Of a stretch of DNA of 64,000 bases, positions 9,192-17,389 are shown piece by piece (within the stretch, counting starts at the first letter, position 1; every line of letters begins with the position of its first letter). Source of the stretch: Lutibacter sp. Hel_I_33_5 (GTDB lineage Bacteria > Bacteroidota > Bacteroidia > Flavobacteriales > Flavobacteriaceae); assembly GCF_007827455.1 (NCBI RefSeq), contig NZ_VISM01000001.1, forward strand, positions 1,403,501 through 1,467,500, in the 5' to 3' direction. The position numbers were made by a program, and so were the translations under genes. The notes beneath the pieces are model-generated. The model saw only the letters and a list, made by a program, of their open reading frames with translations, made no database searches and was not told the origin of the DNA.

Positions 9192-10748
9192 ATGAAACTC
9201 AACCTAAAAGACACTTTTAACAAAGAATTACCAGCTGATGTTGTATTGGAAAATACGAGAAGACAAGTTACAAATGCTTGTTTCTCTTATGTTTCCCCTA
9301 AAAAAACTACATCTCCAAGTTTAATTCATGTTTCTGAAGAAATGCTTCAAGAAATTGGAATATCTGAAGAAGAAAGTAAATCAAAAAAATTTTTAAATGT
9401 CTTTACAGGAAATTCGGTTTTAGAAAACACTAATCCCTATGCCATGTGTTATGGCGGGCATCAATTTGGAAATTGGGCAGGACAATTAGGAGATGGTAGA
9501 GCGATTAATTTATTTGAAATCGAACATAAAAACAAACATTGGGCTTTACAATTAAAAGGTGCTGGCGAAACTCCATATTCAAGAACTGCAGATGGTTTAG
9601 CTGTTTTAAGATCATCAATTAGAGAATATTTATGTAGCGAAGCCATGTATCATTTAGGTGTTCCAACAACCAGAGCGTTATCATTAAGTTTAAGTGGCGA
9701 TAAGGTTTTGCGTGATGTTTTATATGATGGAAATCCAGCCTATGAAAAAGGCGCTATAGTCTCTAGAGTTGCCGAATCTTTTATTCGCTTTGGAAATTTC
9801 GAAATTTTATCATCTAGAAATGATGTTGAAAATTTAAAAAAACTGACAGATTTTACAATAAAAAATCATTTTAAACACCTTGGAAAACCATCCAAAGAAA
9901 CTTATTTAGATTTCTTTAAAGAAGTTACAAATCGCACCTTAGAAATGATTATTCATTGGCAACGAGTCGGTTTTGTACATGGGGTTATGAATACAGATAA
10001 CATGTCCATCTTAGGATTAACAATAGATTACGGTCCTTATGGTTGGTTAGAAGGTTTCGATTTTGGTTGGACGCCAAACACAACAGACCGACAACATAAA
10101 AGATACCGATTCGCAAATCAGCCCAACATAGGCTTATGGAATTTATATCATTTAGCAAATGCTTTATATCCGTTAATTGAAGAAGTAAAACCTTTAGAAG
10201 AAATTTTAGACAGTTATAAAACCAACTTTGAAATCAAATCTTTAGCAATGATGAAATCTAAATTAGGATTATTTTTTGATGATGAAAATGATTTAAAATT
10301 GATTCAAAGCCTAGAAGACACTTTACAATTGGTTGAAACCGACATGACAATTTTCTTTAGAAATTTAAGTGATTTTAATGTAGATAAAAACGGATTTGAT
10401 GTCATTAAAAAAGCATTTTATGATGTTGAAAACATTTCTGATGAAGTAAGAAATCAATGGAATAGTTGGTTTTCTCAATATGGCAAAAGATTAAAACAAG
10501 AAGGTTTTTCTGACAAAGAGAGAAATGAAAAAATGAATTTGGTAAATCCTAAATATGTATTGCGTAATTATATGGCACAATTAGCCATTGACAAAACAGA
10601 TAAAGGCGATTATTCTTTAATTGAAGAATTATATCAACTCTTAAAAAATCCTTATAAAGAACAACCAACGCAAGAAAAATGGTTTGCAAAGAGACCAGAA
10701 TGGGCAAAAAATAAAGTAGGTTGCTCCATGTTATCTTGTAGTTCTTAA
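9192..10748 (+). CDS. selO: Protein adenylyltransferase SelO (YdiU)
   Basis: SelO is a pseudokinase-fold enzyme that transfers AMP from ATP to protein hydroxyls; in E. coli its targets include a glutaredoxin. The 518-residue protein keeps the nucleotide-binding segments GQLGDGRAINLFE and QLKGAGETPYSRTADGRA-like (here ADGLAVLRSS), and the active-site HGVMNTDNMSILGLTIDYGP. The C terminus GCSMLSCSS carries two cysteines (C511, C516), the region where eukaryotic SelO has selenocysteine. Placement after msr and glutaredoxin-like genes agrees with a role in redox homeostasis. Confidence 0.95.
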   Translation: MKLNLKDTFNKELPADVVLENTRRQVTNACFSYVSPKKTTSPSLIHVSEEMLQEIGISEEESKSKKFLNVFTGNSVLENTNPYAMCYGGHQFGNWAGQLGDGRAINLFEIEHKNKHWALQLKGAGETPYSRTADGLAVLRSSIREYLCSEAMYHLGVPTTRALSLSLSGDKVLRDVLYDGNPAYEKGAIVSRVAESFIRFGNFEILSSRNDVENLKKLTDFTIKNHFKHLGKPSKETYLDFFKEVTNRTLEMIIHWQRVGFVHGVMNTDNMSILGLTIDYGPYGWLEGFDFGWTPNTTDRQHKRYRFANQPNIGLWNLYHLANALYPLIEEVKPLEEILDSYKTNFEIKSLAMMKSKLGLFFDDENDLKLIQSLEDTLQLVETDMTIFFRNLSDFNVDKNGFDVIKKAFYDVENISDEVRNQWNSWFSQYGKRLKQEGFSDKERNEKMNLVNPKYVLRNYMAQLAIDKTDKGDYSLIEELYQLLKNPYKEQPTQEKWFAKRPEWAKNKVGCSMLSCSS

Positions 10749-10784
10749 AAAGTTGTATTTTTAGAACTAGAAATTGTTCTATAC

Positions 10785-11804
10785 ATGACCCACGAATTCA
10801 AAAAAATTATTCAACAATCGATTTTAAATCAACAGAAAAACATACAGAATGTTTTAGCTACAGTTGTTGACTTAGATGGTTCATCTTATAGAAAACCAGG
10901 TGTTAGAATGCTACTTTCTTCAGACGATAAAATGGTTGGAGCTGTTAGTGGTGGATGTGTAGAAAAGGAGATTCAAAGAAGAGCACAGACCGTTTTTAAC
11001 GATGGAAAATCAAAAGTTATTACTTATGATGGTCGTTATCGATTAGGTTGTGAAGGTGTTTTATACATTTTATTAGAGCCTTTTTTTGTTTCAAAAGATT
11101 TTTTAAAGGCGTTTACAAATAATTTAGAAGAGCGAAACTCTTTTCAGCTTCACTCCTATTATAAAAAAGAAGACGAATCTTTTGGAAATCTTGGTTCTGA
11201 AATTCAGTTTAAAGATGGAGAAAAATTTACTTTTTCTAATGATTTTAAGCCTAAAGATTCAACTAAAACGTTAATCTTTAAGCAAACATTACAACCACTT
11301 TTTCAATTGATTATTATTGGAGGTGAGCATGATGCTGTAACCTTATGCAAACAGGCAAATCAATTAGGTTGGCAAGTAGATATTATTACATCAGTAAAGG
11401 ACCCAAAAAAACTTTCAGATTTTCCAGGTGCGAATTCTGTAGATGCTCAAACTCCTGAATTAATTGAATTTAATACTATTAATAACAATACAGCTATTGT
11501 TATTATGAATCATAATTTTACGTATGATTTACGTTATTTGATTAAATTAGAAGAGCAAAGTCCAATTTATATCGGTGTTTTAGGAGCTGCAAAAAGAAGG
11601 GAAAAACTTTTAAATGAACTTTTTGAATTTGCTCCAGATATTTCTGATGCATTTTTAGAAAAACTCCATACCCCAGCAGGTTTAAATATTGGCGCAGAAA
11701 CCCCTGAAGAAATAGCACTTTCTATTTTAGCAGAAATATTATCTGTAGTTAGAAAAAAAGAAGTGTTTTCGTTAAAAAAAATCACAGGAAAAATTCATAA
11801 TTAA
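10785..11804 (+). CDS. XdhC/CoxI family protein
   Basis: XdhC proteins bind molybdenum cofactor and help insert the sulfurated form into enzymes such as xanthine dehydrogenase. The 339-residue protein has the N-terminal XdhC_CoxI segment with GSSYRKPGVRMLL and SGGCVEKEI, and a C-terminal Rossmann domain starting QLIIIGGEHDAVTLCKQANQLGW. No molybdoenzyme structural gene is in the window. The mocA-like gene follows directly, a common pairing, so the two presumably serve a Mo enzyme encoded elsewhere. Confidence 0.9.
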   Translation: MTHEFKKIIQQSILNQQKNIQNVLATVVDLDGSSYRKPGVRMLLSSDDKMVGAVSGGCVEKEIQRRAQTVFNDGKSKVITYDGRYRLGCEGVLYILLEPFFVSKDFLKAFTNNLEERNSFQLHSYYKKEDESFGNLGSEIQFKDGEKFTFSNDFKPKDSTKTLIFKQTLQPLFQLIIIGGEHDAVTLCKQANQLGWQVDIITSVKDPKKLSDFPGANSVDAQTPELIEFNTINNNTAIVIMNHNFTYDLRYLIKLEEQSPIYIGVLGAAKRREKLLNELFEFAPDISDAFLEKLHTPAGLNIGAETPEEIALSILAEILSVVRKKEVFSLKKITGKIHN

Positions 11805-11807
11805 TTG

Positions 11808-12383
11808 ATGAATAATATTGCTATTTTAATATTAGCTGCTGGAAAATCATCTAGAATGGGAAGTGTAAAACAACTACTTTCATATAAAAATACTACACTT
11901 TTAGGTTGGACGATAGAAACTGTTCAAAAATTAAAAAAAGAGGATATATTTTGTGTTCTTGGAGCCTATGCAAAAAACATTGAAAAAGAGGTTTCTAAAT
12001 ATAATATTGAAACAATTTTTAACTCGAAATTTGAAACTGGATTAAGTTCTAGTATTGTTAATGGTATCGAATATTTAAAAAACAGAAACTATAGTTCTGT
12101 ATTAATTCTATTGGCAGATCAACCCAAAATAACATCAACCTATATTAATGTATTGATTAAAAAATCAATAGAAAATCCCACTAAAATAATAGCTGCAAAT
12201 TATTCTAATCATAATGGTGTTCCTGCAATTTTTCCAAAACCTTTTTTTACTGAATTATTAAAGTTAAAAGGAGATAAAGGCGCAAAAGATTTACTTAAAA
12301 ATACTAATCAAATTATTTCAATTCCATTTAAGGAGTTATCTGATATTGATACTCAAGAAGAATATCAAAAATTAATTAAATAA
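11808..12383 (+). CDS. MobA/MocA-like nucleotidyltransferase
   Basis: The 191-residue protein has the nucleotidyltransferase signature LAAGKSSRMGSVKQLL near the N terminus and LLADQPKI for metal and nucleotide binding. This is the pattern of molybdopterin cytidylyl- or guanylyltransferases (MocA type). I chose the ATG at 11808 over a TTG three bases earlier because both give the same protein with one residue difference. It follows the xdhC-like gene almost without a gap, supporting a joint role in molybdenum cofactor supply. Its stop overlaps the next start as TAATG. Confidence 0.9.
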   Translation: MNNIAILILAAGKSSRMGSVKQLLSYKNTTLLGWTIETVQKLKKEDIFCVLGAYAKNIEKEVSKYNIETIFNSKFETGLSSSIVNGIEYLKNRNYSSVLILLADQPKITSTYINVLIKKSIENPTKIIAANYSNHNGVPAIFPKPFFTELLKLKGDKGAKDLLKNTNQIISIPFKELSDIDTQEEYQKLIK

Positions 12384-12565
12384 TGTATCCCTATCATAAC
12401 AAAATAAAGCAGCGCATTAAAAATGACGAGCTAATAAAGTTTGAATATGTAGATAACTACAAACAGATTTCACCATGTTTATTACTATATTTTAATACAG
12501 AACCTTATATAAGACCGATTAGAGAACATCGATTTGAAGAGTACAAAATCTTGCTAAAGGTTTAA
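12383..12565 (+). CDS. Small conserved-looking protein of unknown function
   Basis: A 60-residue basic protein, rich in Tyr and charged residues, containing the stretch FEYVDNYKQISPCLLLYFN and PYIRPIREHRFEEY. Its start overlaps the mocA-like stop in TAATG, which suggests translational coupling. It has no signal peptide or membrane segment. The composition and coupling make it plausible as a real gene, but I cannot assign a function. Confidence 0.55.
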   Translation: MYPYHNKIKQRIKNDELIKFEYVDNYKQISPCLLLYFNTEPYIRPIREHRFEEYKILLKV

Positions 12566-12668
12566 TTTTACACTAAATAAATTTACCGTTCATCTAAATC
12601 CTACTACCTAATATCGTTAAAAACCAACCATTTACAGACCTTTTTTTGAAGTTTCCTTTTTAAATTTG

Positions 12669-12676
12669 TATTTTTG
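12669..12676 (+). promoter_or_regulatory. Promoter (-33 TTTG at 12645-12648, -7 TATTTTTG) 4 nt before a GTG start
   Basis: TATTTTTG matches TAnnTTTG with TTTG 20 bases upstream, a full Bacteroidetes promoter. Four bases (taac) separate the -7 box from GTG at 12681. The box overlaps an upstream in-frame TTG (12666), so that TTG cannot be the start. Confidence 0.65.
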
Positions 12677-12680
12677 TAAC

Positions 12681-13199
12681 GTGAGGGGACATTTATTAAG
12701 CATTATTGCATCGTTATTTATAATGACGACAACGTATAGTCAGTCATTAACATCAGTAGAAATTGATTCGGACATTTCTAAAAAAAGCCGAAAAAAAACA
12801 TCTTCCACTCTTAAAAAAGAGGCTACACCTATTTATTTTGACATTAAAGACTTAGATGTTTATCCTAAGCCTAAGAGAGCAAAATGTAAAAAGAAATGGG
12901 ATAAAGAGAGACAATTGCGTTGCATTAACAACCATATCGGAGATCAGTTTGCTAAAGAATTTGATTCAGAAATAGCCCGTAAACTACGATTAAGAAAAGG
13001 AACTCACAGAATACAGGTTAACTTTGTTATTGACGAAATTGGGAATATTACCAAAATAAAAAGTTTTAGTAGAAGAAAAGGTCTACAAGCAGAAGGTGAG
13101 CGTATTTTTAAAGAATTACCTAGAATGTTACCTGGAATGTATCACGGAAAAACAGTAAAAGTAAACTACAACTTCGAGTTTGCTATCCGTATTAATTAA
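12681..13199 (+). CDS. Secreted protein with TonB C-terminal-like domain
   Basis: Starting at the GTG (12681) the protein is 172 residues with a short signal peptide that ends in TTTYSQS, the usual flavobacterial cleavage context. After a lysine-rich stretch, the last 80 residues resemble a TonB C-terminal domain: GTHRIQVNFVIDEIGNITKIKSFSR, and a final strand VKVNYNFEFAIRIN. No N-terminal membrane anchor or proline-rich spacer is present, so it is not a classical energy transducer; it may be a free periplasmic TonB-C module. An ATG at 12723 would remove the signal peptide, so the GTG is preferred. Confidence 0.75.
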   Translation: MRGHLLSIIASLFIMTTTYSQSLTSVEIDSDISKKSRKKTSSTLKKEATPIYFDIKDLDVYPKPKRAKCKKKWDKERQLRCINNHIGDQFAKEFDSEIARKLRLRKGTHRIQVNFVIDEIGNITKIKSFSRRKGLQAEGERIFKELPRMLPGMYHGKTVKVNYNFEFAIRIN

Positions 13200-14037
13200 T
13201 TTCTAATTCATATAAGTTTCCACCTTTTAAATGCGATTTTTCATCGGTTATAAAAACTGTGTTGTTGTTTTTAAAAGTTATACTTTCTTTTTGAGAAACA
13301 TAGCCTAAAGGAATTTCAGTTAGTTCTCCAGAAAAGAAATTATCATTTTTAAAATTAGTGAATACTAATACTTTTTTAGGTGTTAATAAAACTACTTTTT
13401 CTTTATTAGGTGAAATTGCTGCTGAAGTTATCCAACATTCTAACTCGTTACAATGATTAAATTCCGATATAAATTCAGCTTTATAATTTCCTTTACTTGC
13501 AGGAATTCTATACAAACTTGTTTTACCAAAATGATTCTTAACTCTACTTTTAGTAAAAATATAAAGTGAATCTTTTAAATAAAAAAAAGCTTCAGCATCA
13601 AAAAATCGTTTGCTTTTTTTTGGAGGGAAGGTATATTGATTTGGATAATAAAACTTAATTTTTTCTACCTCAACTTTCTTTTTTAATAAGTTATTATGAT
13701 TAATTTTTAATACAGAAAGGTTTTTTCTTTTACTTACATTATTACCAAAATCACCAATGTATACATTTCCACTCTCATCGGTAGTTAAATCCTCCCAATC
13801 ATGGTTTTTCGCATTGACTTTTATTTCTTTTTTAATCTTTCCATTCTTAGAAATTCCATATAAAACTGCGGAGTTCCCACCATCATTTATCATCCATAAT
13901 AAATTGGAACTTTTTTCAGCTTCAATTCCAGAAACTTCTTTTAAAGATTTAGGTAAGTCAGTAAGTAAAGTAAGATTGCCAAAGTTTTGACAACTATAAA
14001 GTAAAAGGATAGATAAGTAGAAGGTTATTTTTTTCAT
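13192..14037 (-). CDS. Beta-propeller-like lipoprotein
   Basis: From the ATG at 14037 the protein is 281 residues with a lipoprotein signal MKKITFYLSILLLYSC. It shows repeating strand motifs such as NLLWMINDGGNSAVLYGISK, DWEDLTTDESGNVYIGDFGNN, and a closing segment VFITDEKSHLKGGNLYELE, in keeping with a beta-propeller. The family is uncharacterised as far as I can tell. An upstream extension in the same frame runs into the glycine-rich tail of the TPM gene and is rejected because it lacks the signal peptide. It is 10 bases downstream of the TPM gene and probably in its operon. Its end overlaps the convergent neighbour by 8 bases. Confidence 0.82.
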   Translation of the reverse strand: MKKITFYLSILLLYSCQNFGNLTLLTDLPKSLKEVSGIEAEKSSNLLWMINDGGNSAVLYGISKNGKIKKEIKVNAKNHDWEDLTTDESGNVYIGDFGNNVSKRKNLSVLKINHNNLLKKKVEVEKIKFYYPNQYTFPPKKSKRFFDAEAFFYLKDSLYIFTKSRVKNHFGKTSLYRIPASKGNYKAEFISEFNHCNELECWITSAAISPNKEKVVLLTPKKVLVFTNFKNDNFFSGELTEIPLGYVSQKESITFKNNNTVFITDEKSHLKGGNLYELEIN

Positions 14038-14047
14038 GGTAAAGAAT

Positions 14048-14890
14048 TTACCAACCACCAGAAGCGCCGCCGCCGCCGCCCATTCCGCCACCGAAACCTC
14101 CTCCAAAGCCACCGCTACCAAATCCACCACCAGATGATGAACCTCCAAAACCACCAAAGCCGCCACCTCCGCTTCTACCAGAGTTGCTTAAAATAATAGT
14201 CTCTAATATATCTCTTGCGACCGTATCTCTCCTGTAGTTTCTTCTACCTCCACCTCTATTATTTTTATTTCCTCTAGAAATTAAAATGATAAAGACAATA
14301 AATAGAATAAAAAATATTATAGGCATGATATTAAAATCACTAGACACTTTTCTAGTTCCCTTATATTCACCATTTAATGTTTTAAAAATAGCATCAGCAC
14401 CTTTATCTAGACCACTAGAATAATCTCCTTTTTTAAATTCTGGAATAATTACTCGTTCAATAATTCTTTTAGAAGTGAAATCTGTTAACAAATGTTCTAT
14501 TCCAAAACCTGTACTAATTGCAATTTTTCTATCTTTTTTAGCTAATACAATTAAAATCCCATTATCTTCTTTTTCTTGACCCAACCCCCATTTGGTAAGC
14601 CAATTTGCTGCTAGGTAATTTATATTCTCGCCCTCAGTAGAATTAATTATAGTTACAACAATTTGAGTTGAAGTAGAATCTGAATACTTTACTAATTTAT
14701 TTTCTAAACTAGCTTTTTGACTACTTGAAAGTAGATTTACATCATCATAAACACTCGTTTGAAATTTTGGAGTTTCAGGAATTTGAAACCCTTGAGAAAA
14801 AGAAAATTGACTTACTATTAAAACAACAATAAAAATTGCTCTTTTATAATAAACTGATAATTGATTATTGATCATTGATGTACGAATCAT
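14048..14890 (-). CDS. TPM-domain protein with glycine-rich tail (YgcG type)
   Basis: This 280-residue protein has a signal peptide (hydrophobic stretch YKRAIFIVVLIVSQFSFSQ), a TPM_phosphatase domain at about residues 45-170 including YLAANWLTKWGLGQEKEDNG, a single membrane span near 190-205 (IMPIIFFILFIVFIILIS), and a C-terminal region of Gly/Ser repeats ending GGASGGW. This is the classic YgcG layout, with the TPM domain outside the inner membrane. The glycine tail makes the DNA locally GC-rich. The gene overlaps the upstream TPM gene by ATGA and belongs to the lemA operon. Confidence 0.9.
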   Translation of the reverse strand: MIRTSMINNQLSVYYKRAIFIVVLIVSQFSFSQGFQIPETPKFQTSVYDDVNLLSSSQKASLENKLVKYSDSTSTQIVVTIINSTEGENINYLAANWLTKWGLGQEKEDNGILIVLAKKDRKIAISTGFGIEHLLTDFTSKRIIERVIIPEFKKGDYSSGLDKGADAIFKTLNGEYKGTRKVSSDFNIMPIIFFILFIVFIILISRGNKNNRGGGRRNYRRDTVARDILETIILSNSGRSGGGGFGGFGGSSSGGGFGSGGFGGGFGGGMGGGGGASGGW

Positions 14891-15324
14891 CCTTTAGAAA
14901 TTTCATTAGATAATTCATCTTCATCATTCAATTGCCAAGGAAAATGATCTTTTAGTTCTTCACCAGCTTTTAAAATTCCGTCAACAATTCCTTGTTTGAA
15001 ATATCCTGATTTAAAATGATTTTGCATTACATTTTTAGTAGTATTCCAAAAAGAATCATCAACTACGTTATTGATTCCTTTATCTCCATAAATAACAAAT
15101 TTTTTATCATGAACAGCTACATAAATCAAAACAGCATTTGACTCTTTTGTATTATCCATTTTTAAGAGATGAAATACTTCTAACGCCCTCTCATAATGAT
15201 CTACCTTAGAAGTAGATTCAATATGAATTCGTATTTCGCCAGAAGTATTTTTCTCTGCAGTTCTAATAGCAGAAATAATTTCTTTTTCTTCTTGTTGAGT
15301 AAGAAACGCTTCTACTTTAGACAT
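14887..15324 (-). CDS. TPM-domain protein, cytosolic form
   Basis: A 145-residue protein made almost entirely of a TPM domain, with IHIESTSKVDHYERALEVFHLL, AVLIYVAVHDKKFVIYGDKGIN and FWNTTKNVMQNHFKSG. No signal peptide or anchor is seen. The start is the base after the lemA stop on this strand, and its stop overlaps the next TPM gene. The order lemA, short TPM, long TPM is common in Bacteroidota and suggests an envelope complex, but the biochemical role is not established. Confidence 0.9.
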   Translation of the reverse strand: MSKVEAFLTQQEEKEIISAIRTAEKNTSGEIRIHIESTSKVDHYERALEVFHLLKMDNTKESNAVLIYVAVHDKKFVIYGDKGINNVVDDSFWNTTKNVMQNHFKSGYFKQGIVDGILKAGEELKDHFPWQLNDEDELSNEISKG

Positions 15325-15930
15325 TTATTTTTTCTTGAAATCAAAGTTTACATCTGGTGCATTTTCTGAGCCTGGTTTTGATTTAAAACGATTCATTTCA
15401 TCAAAATTAAACCAACCAGCTAATACTGAGTTAGGAAACACTTTTATATGTTTATTATACTTATTTACTCCTTCATTAAAACGATCTCTTGCAACATTAA
15501 TTCTGTTTTCTGTACCTTCTAACTGACTTTGTAATTCTAAAAAATTAGCATTAGCTTTTAACTCTGGATAACGTTCTACTGAGACCAATAACTTAGATAA
15601 AGCCCCACTCATTCCTGCTTGTGCTTGTTGAAATTGTGCCATTTTTTCTGGTGTTAAATCACCTGCATTAATATTTACCGAAGTTGCTTTGGCTCTAGCA
15701 TTAATCACTTCAGTTAAAGTTTCTTTTTCAAAATCTGCAGCTCCTCGTACAGTTTTCACTAAGTTGCCGATTAAATCATTTCTACGTTGATAAGAACTTT
15801 CTACATTAGACCAAGTAGTTTTTGCATCTTCTTGCAAACCTACTGCTTCATTATTAAATCCTACTGCCCAATTGTATAGTCCAAAAGCAATTACTGCGAT
15901 GATAATTACTGGAATTAACCATTTTTTCAT
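15325..15930 (-). CDS. lemA: LemA family protein
   Basis: A 201-residue membrane-anchored protein: an N-terminal segment MKKWLIPVIIIAVIAFGLYNW is followed by a long helical LemA domain with the motif TTWSNVESSYQRRNDLIGNLVKTV and FNEGVNKYNKHIKVFPNSVLA near the end. Length and motifs are typical. It is the first gene of the lemA-TPM-TPM-lipoprotein run. LemA proteins are envelope proteins of uncertain function. A -7-like box TAAATTTG reads on the minus strand at 15973-15980. Confidence 0.95.
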   Translation of the reverse strand: MKKWLIPVIIIAVIAFGLYNWAVGFNNEAVGLQEDAKTTWSNVESSYQRRNDLIGNLVKTVRGAADFEKETLTEVINARAKATSVNINAGDLTPEKMAQFQQAQAGMSGALSKLLVSVERYPELKANANFLELQSQLEGTENRINVARDRFNEGVNKYNKHIKVFPNSVLAGWFNFDEMNRFKSKPGSENAPDVNFDFKKK

Positions 15931-15972
15931 AATTTCTAAATTTTAATTTATTATGTTGATTTTCTGTTTGTT

Positions 15973-15980
15973 CAAATTTA
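15973..15980 (-). promoter_or_regulatory. -7 promoter box of the lemA operon
   Basis: Reads TAAATTTG on the minus strand, 42 bases before the lemA ATG. It lies in the 65-base gap between the end of the acyl-CoA operon and lemA. Confidence 0.4.
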
Positions 15981-15995
15981 ATTAATATTTTCTAC

Positions 15996-16748
15996 TTAAA
16001 GCGATGTTCCACCATCTAAAGTAATAGTTTGCCCAGTTATAAACTTTGTATTATCCGAAGCCAACCAAACAACAGCATCAGCTATTTCTTCTGCTTGACC
16101 ATATCTTTTCATTGGAATTACACTTTTTAAAATAGCATCCATTTCTGGTTTTGCACCTAATAACTGGTTTAACAAAGCTGATTCTGTATATCCAGGACAA
16201 ACCGCATTTACTCTTATATTTTTTGTTGCATATTCCATCGCTGCAGATTTTGTCATACCAACTACAGCAAATTTACTTGCGCTGTAACTAATATTATTTG
16301 GTGAAGCTTTTAAACCTGCTAAAGAAGCAATATTTACAATATTTCCTCCACCTTGTTTTAAAAATTGTTGCAATGCTACTTTCATACAATAAAACACACC
16401 AGTCTGATTTACAGCAATAACTTTATCCCAATCTTTTATACTTGACTCATGGGTTTTTAATAAATTAGGACCAATTCCGGCATTATTTACAATAACATCC
16501 AATTGTCCAAATTTCTCTACCGTTTGACTAACTAAATTTTCTACTTCAGTAAAATCAGCAACATTTGCTTTTATAGGTACCGCATTTCCTCCATTTGTTA
16601 CAATTTCATCAACAACTTTTTCTGCATTTTCTAAATTTATATCAGAAACTACAACTGTTCCGCCATGCTTAGCAAAATGAATTGCTGTTGCTTTTCCTAT
16701 TCCAGAACCTGCTCCTGTAACAATAATTATTTTATTTTTTACATTCAT
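15996..16748 (-). CDS. SDR family oxidoreductase (last gene of acyl-CoA operon)
   Basis: The 250-residue protein is a classical short-chain dehydrogenase: cofactor motif TGAGSGIGKA near residue 12, NNAG near residue 89, and catalytic Ser...YSASK with Y155-region tyrosine and lysine. It ends FITGQTITLDGGTSL as usual. As the last gene of a seven-gene acyl-CoA operon it may oxidise a 3-hydroxyacyl-CoA or reduce a keto acyl-CoA; the direction is not readable from sequence. Its start is 7 bases after the small helical gene. Confidence 0.92.
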   Translation of the reverse strand: MNVKNKIIIVTGAGSGIGKATAIHFAKHGGTVVVSDINLENAEKVVDEIVTNGGNAVPIKANVADFTEVENLVSQTVEKFGQLDVIVNNAGIGPNLLKTHESSIKDWDKVIAVNQTGVFYCMKVALQQFLKQGGGNIVNIASLAGLKASPNNISYSASKFAVVGMTKSAAMEYATKNIRVNAVCPGYTESALLNQLLGAKPEMDAILKSVIPMKRYGQAEEIADAVVWLASDNTKFITGQTITLDGGTSL

Positions 16749-16755
16749 AATTTTC

Positions 16756-17004
16756 TTACTTGTTGTATTTCTTATGTTGAATATTTTTCTTCTCTAAAAT
16801 CGCATAAAATTTGCGAGGTGAAATTTTTAAACTTTTGGTTATTTCACTTACTTTTTTCTTGCCTTTTTTATAGAGTTTTAAATTCTCATTTACTTTTTTA
16901 TTAAAGAAATGACTTTCTATTTTTTCAACAATTTGTAATTCATTTAAATTCGATTCAATAGCATATTTTTCGATTTCCGATTTAATTTTTGATAAATTAC
17001 TCAT
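16756..17004 (-). CDS. Small helical, possibly HTH-containing protein
   Basis: An 82-residue, very lysine-rich protein. The stretch KKKVSEITKSLKISPRKFYA has the spacing of a helix-turn-helix, so DNA binding is possible. It is tightly packed between the DUF1330-like gene (19 bases) and the SDR gene (7 bases) in the same operon. Codon use and context support a real gene. I recognise no family with certainty. Confidence 0.65.
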   Translation of the reverse strand: MSNLSKIKSEIEKYAIESNLNELQIVEKIESHFFNKKVNENLKLYKKGKKKVSEITKSLKISPRKFYAILEKKNIQHKKYNK

Positions 17005-17023
17005 ATTTATGGCTTTTAAAGTT

Positions 17024-17389
17024 CTATTTACAAAATATTAGTTTTGATTCTGATAAAGCTGAAGCTCTTAATTCTCTTGGGTATTCTTTAAACTGCAACA
17101 ATTTAAAAAACTCATTTTTGTTAGCGTATTTAACAATAAGGATTTCATCCCATAATTTTTCTTCTGACGAACCTAAAATCATAGCCTGAGGTTTTCCTTT
17201 AAAAATGATTTCAGCATTTATTTTTTGAAAAAATGGAAAAGCAGCTTTCATATACTCTTTGTAAATTTCTTTTCCTGATTTACTTGTAGGTGAAACAACA
17301 TCTTTATAATTTAAATAATTCATCATAAAAACTGGTGATTCTTCATCAAAATTTGATAATACTTGAAGCGCTTCTTTGTTGATTTCCAT
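17024..17389 (-). CDS. DUF1330-like small protein linked to the phosphotransferase
   Basis: A 121-residue protein resembling the DUF1330 alpha/beta barrel: VFMMNYLNYK, EYMKAAFPFFQKINAEIIFKGKP and WDEILIVKYANKNEFFKLLQFKEYP. It overlaps the phosphotransferase stop in TAATG and is therefore translationally coupled to it. In the Pseudomonas levulinate pathway a small protein (LvaB) encoded beside the LvaA kinase is needed for its activity; this protein holds the same position, though I see no evidence that it is homologous. Function remains open. Confidence 0.75.
   Translation of the reverse strand: MEINKEALQVLSNFDEESPVFMMNYLNYKDVVSPTSKSGKEIYKEYMKAAFPFFQKINAEIIFKGKPQAMILGSSEEKLWDEILIVKYANKNEFFKLLQFKEYPRELRASALSESKLIFCK

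Noticed and set aside
12666..12680. TTG start for the TonB-C-like gene
   Set aside because: The -7 promoter box (12669-12676) overlaps it, so the codon would lie upstream of the transcript. The GTG at 12681 gives a proper signal peptide.
14038..14166. N-terminal extension of the beta-propeller lipoprotein gene into the TPM gene
   Set aside because: It is an alternative frame of the glycine-rich repeat of the TPM gene, gives a Val/Ala-rich low-complexity peptide, and would bury the clear lipoprotein signal that begins at 14037.
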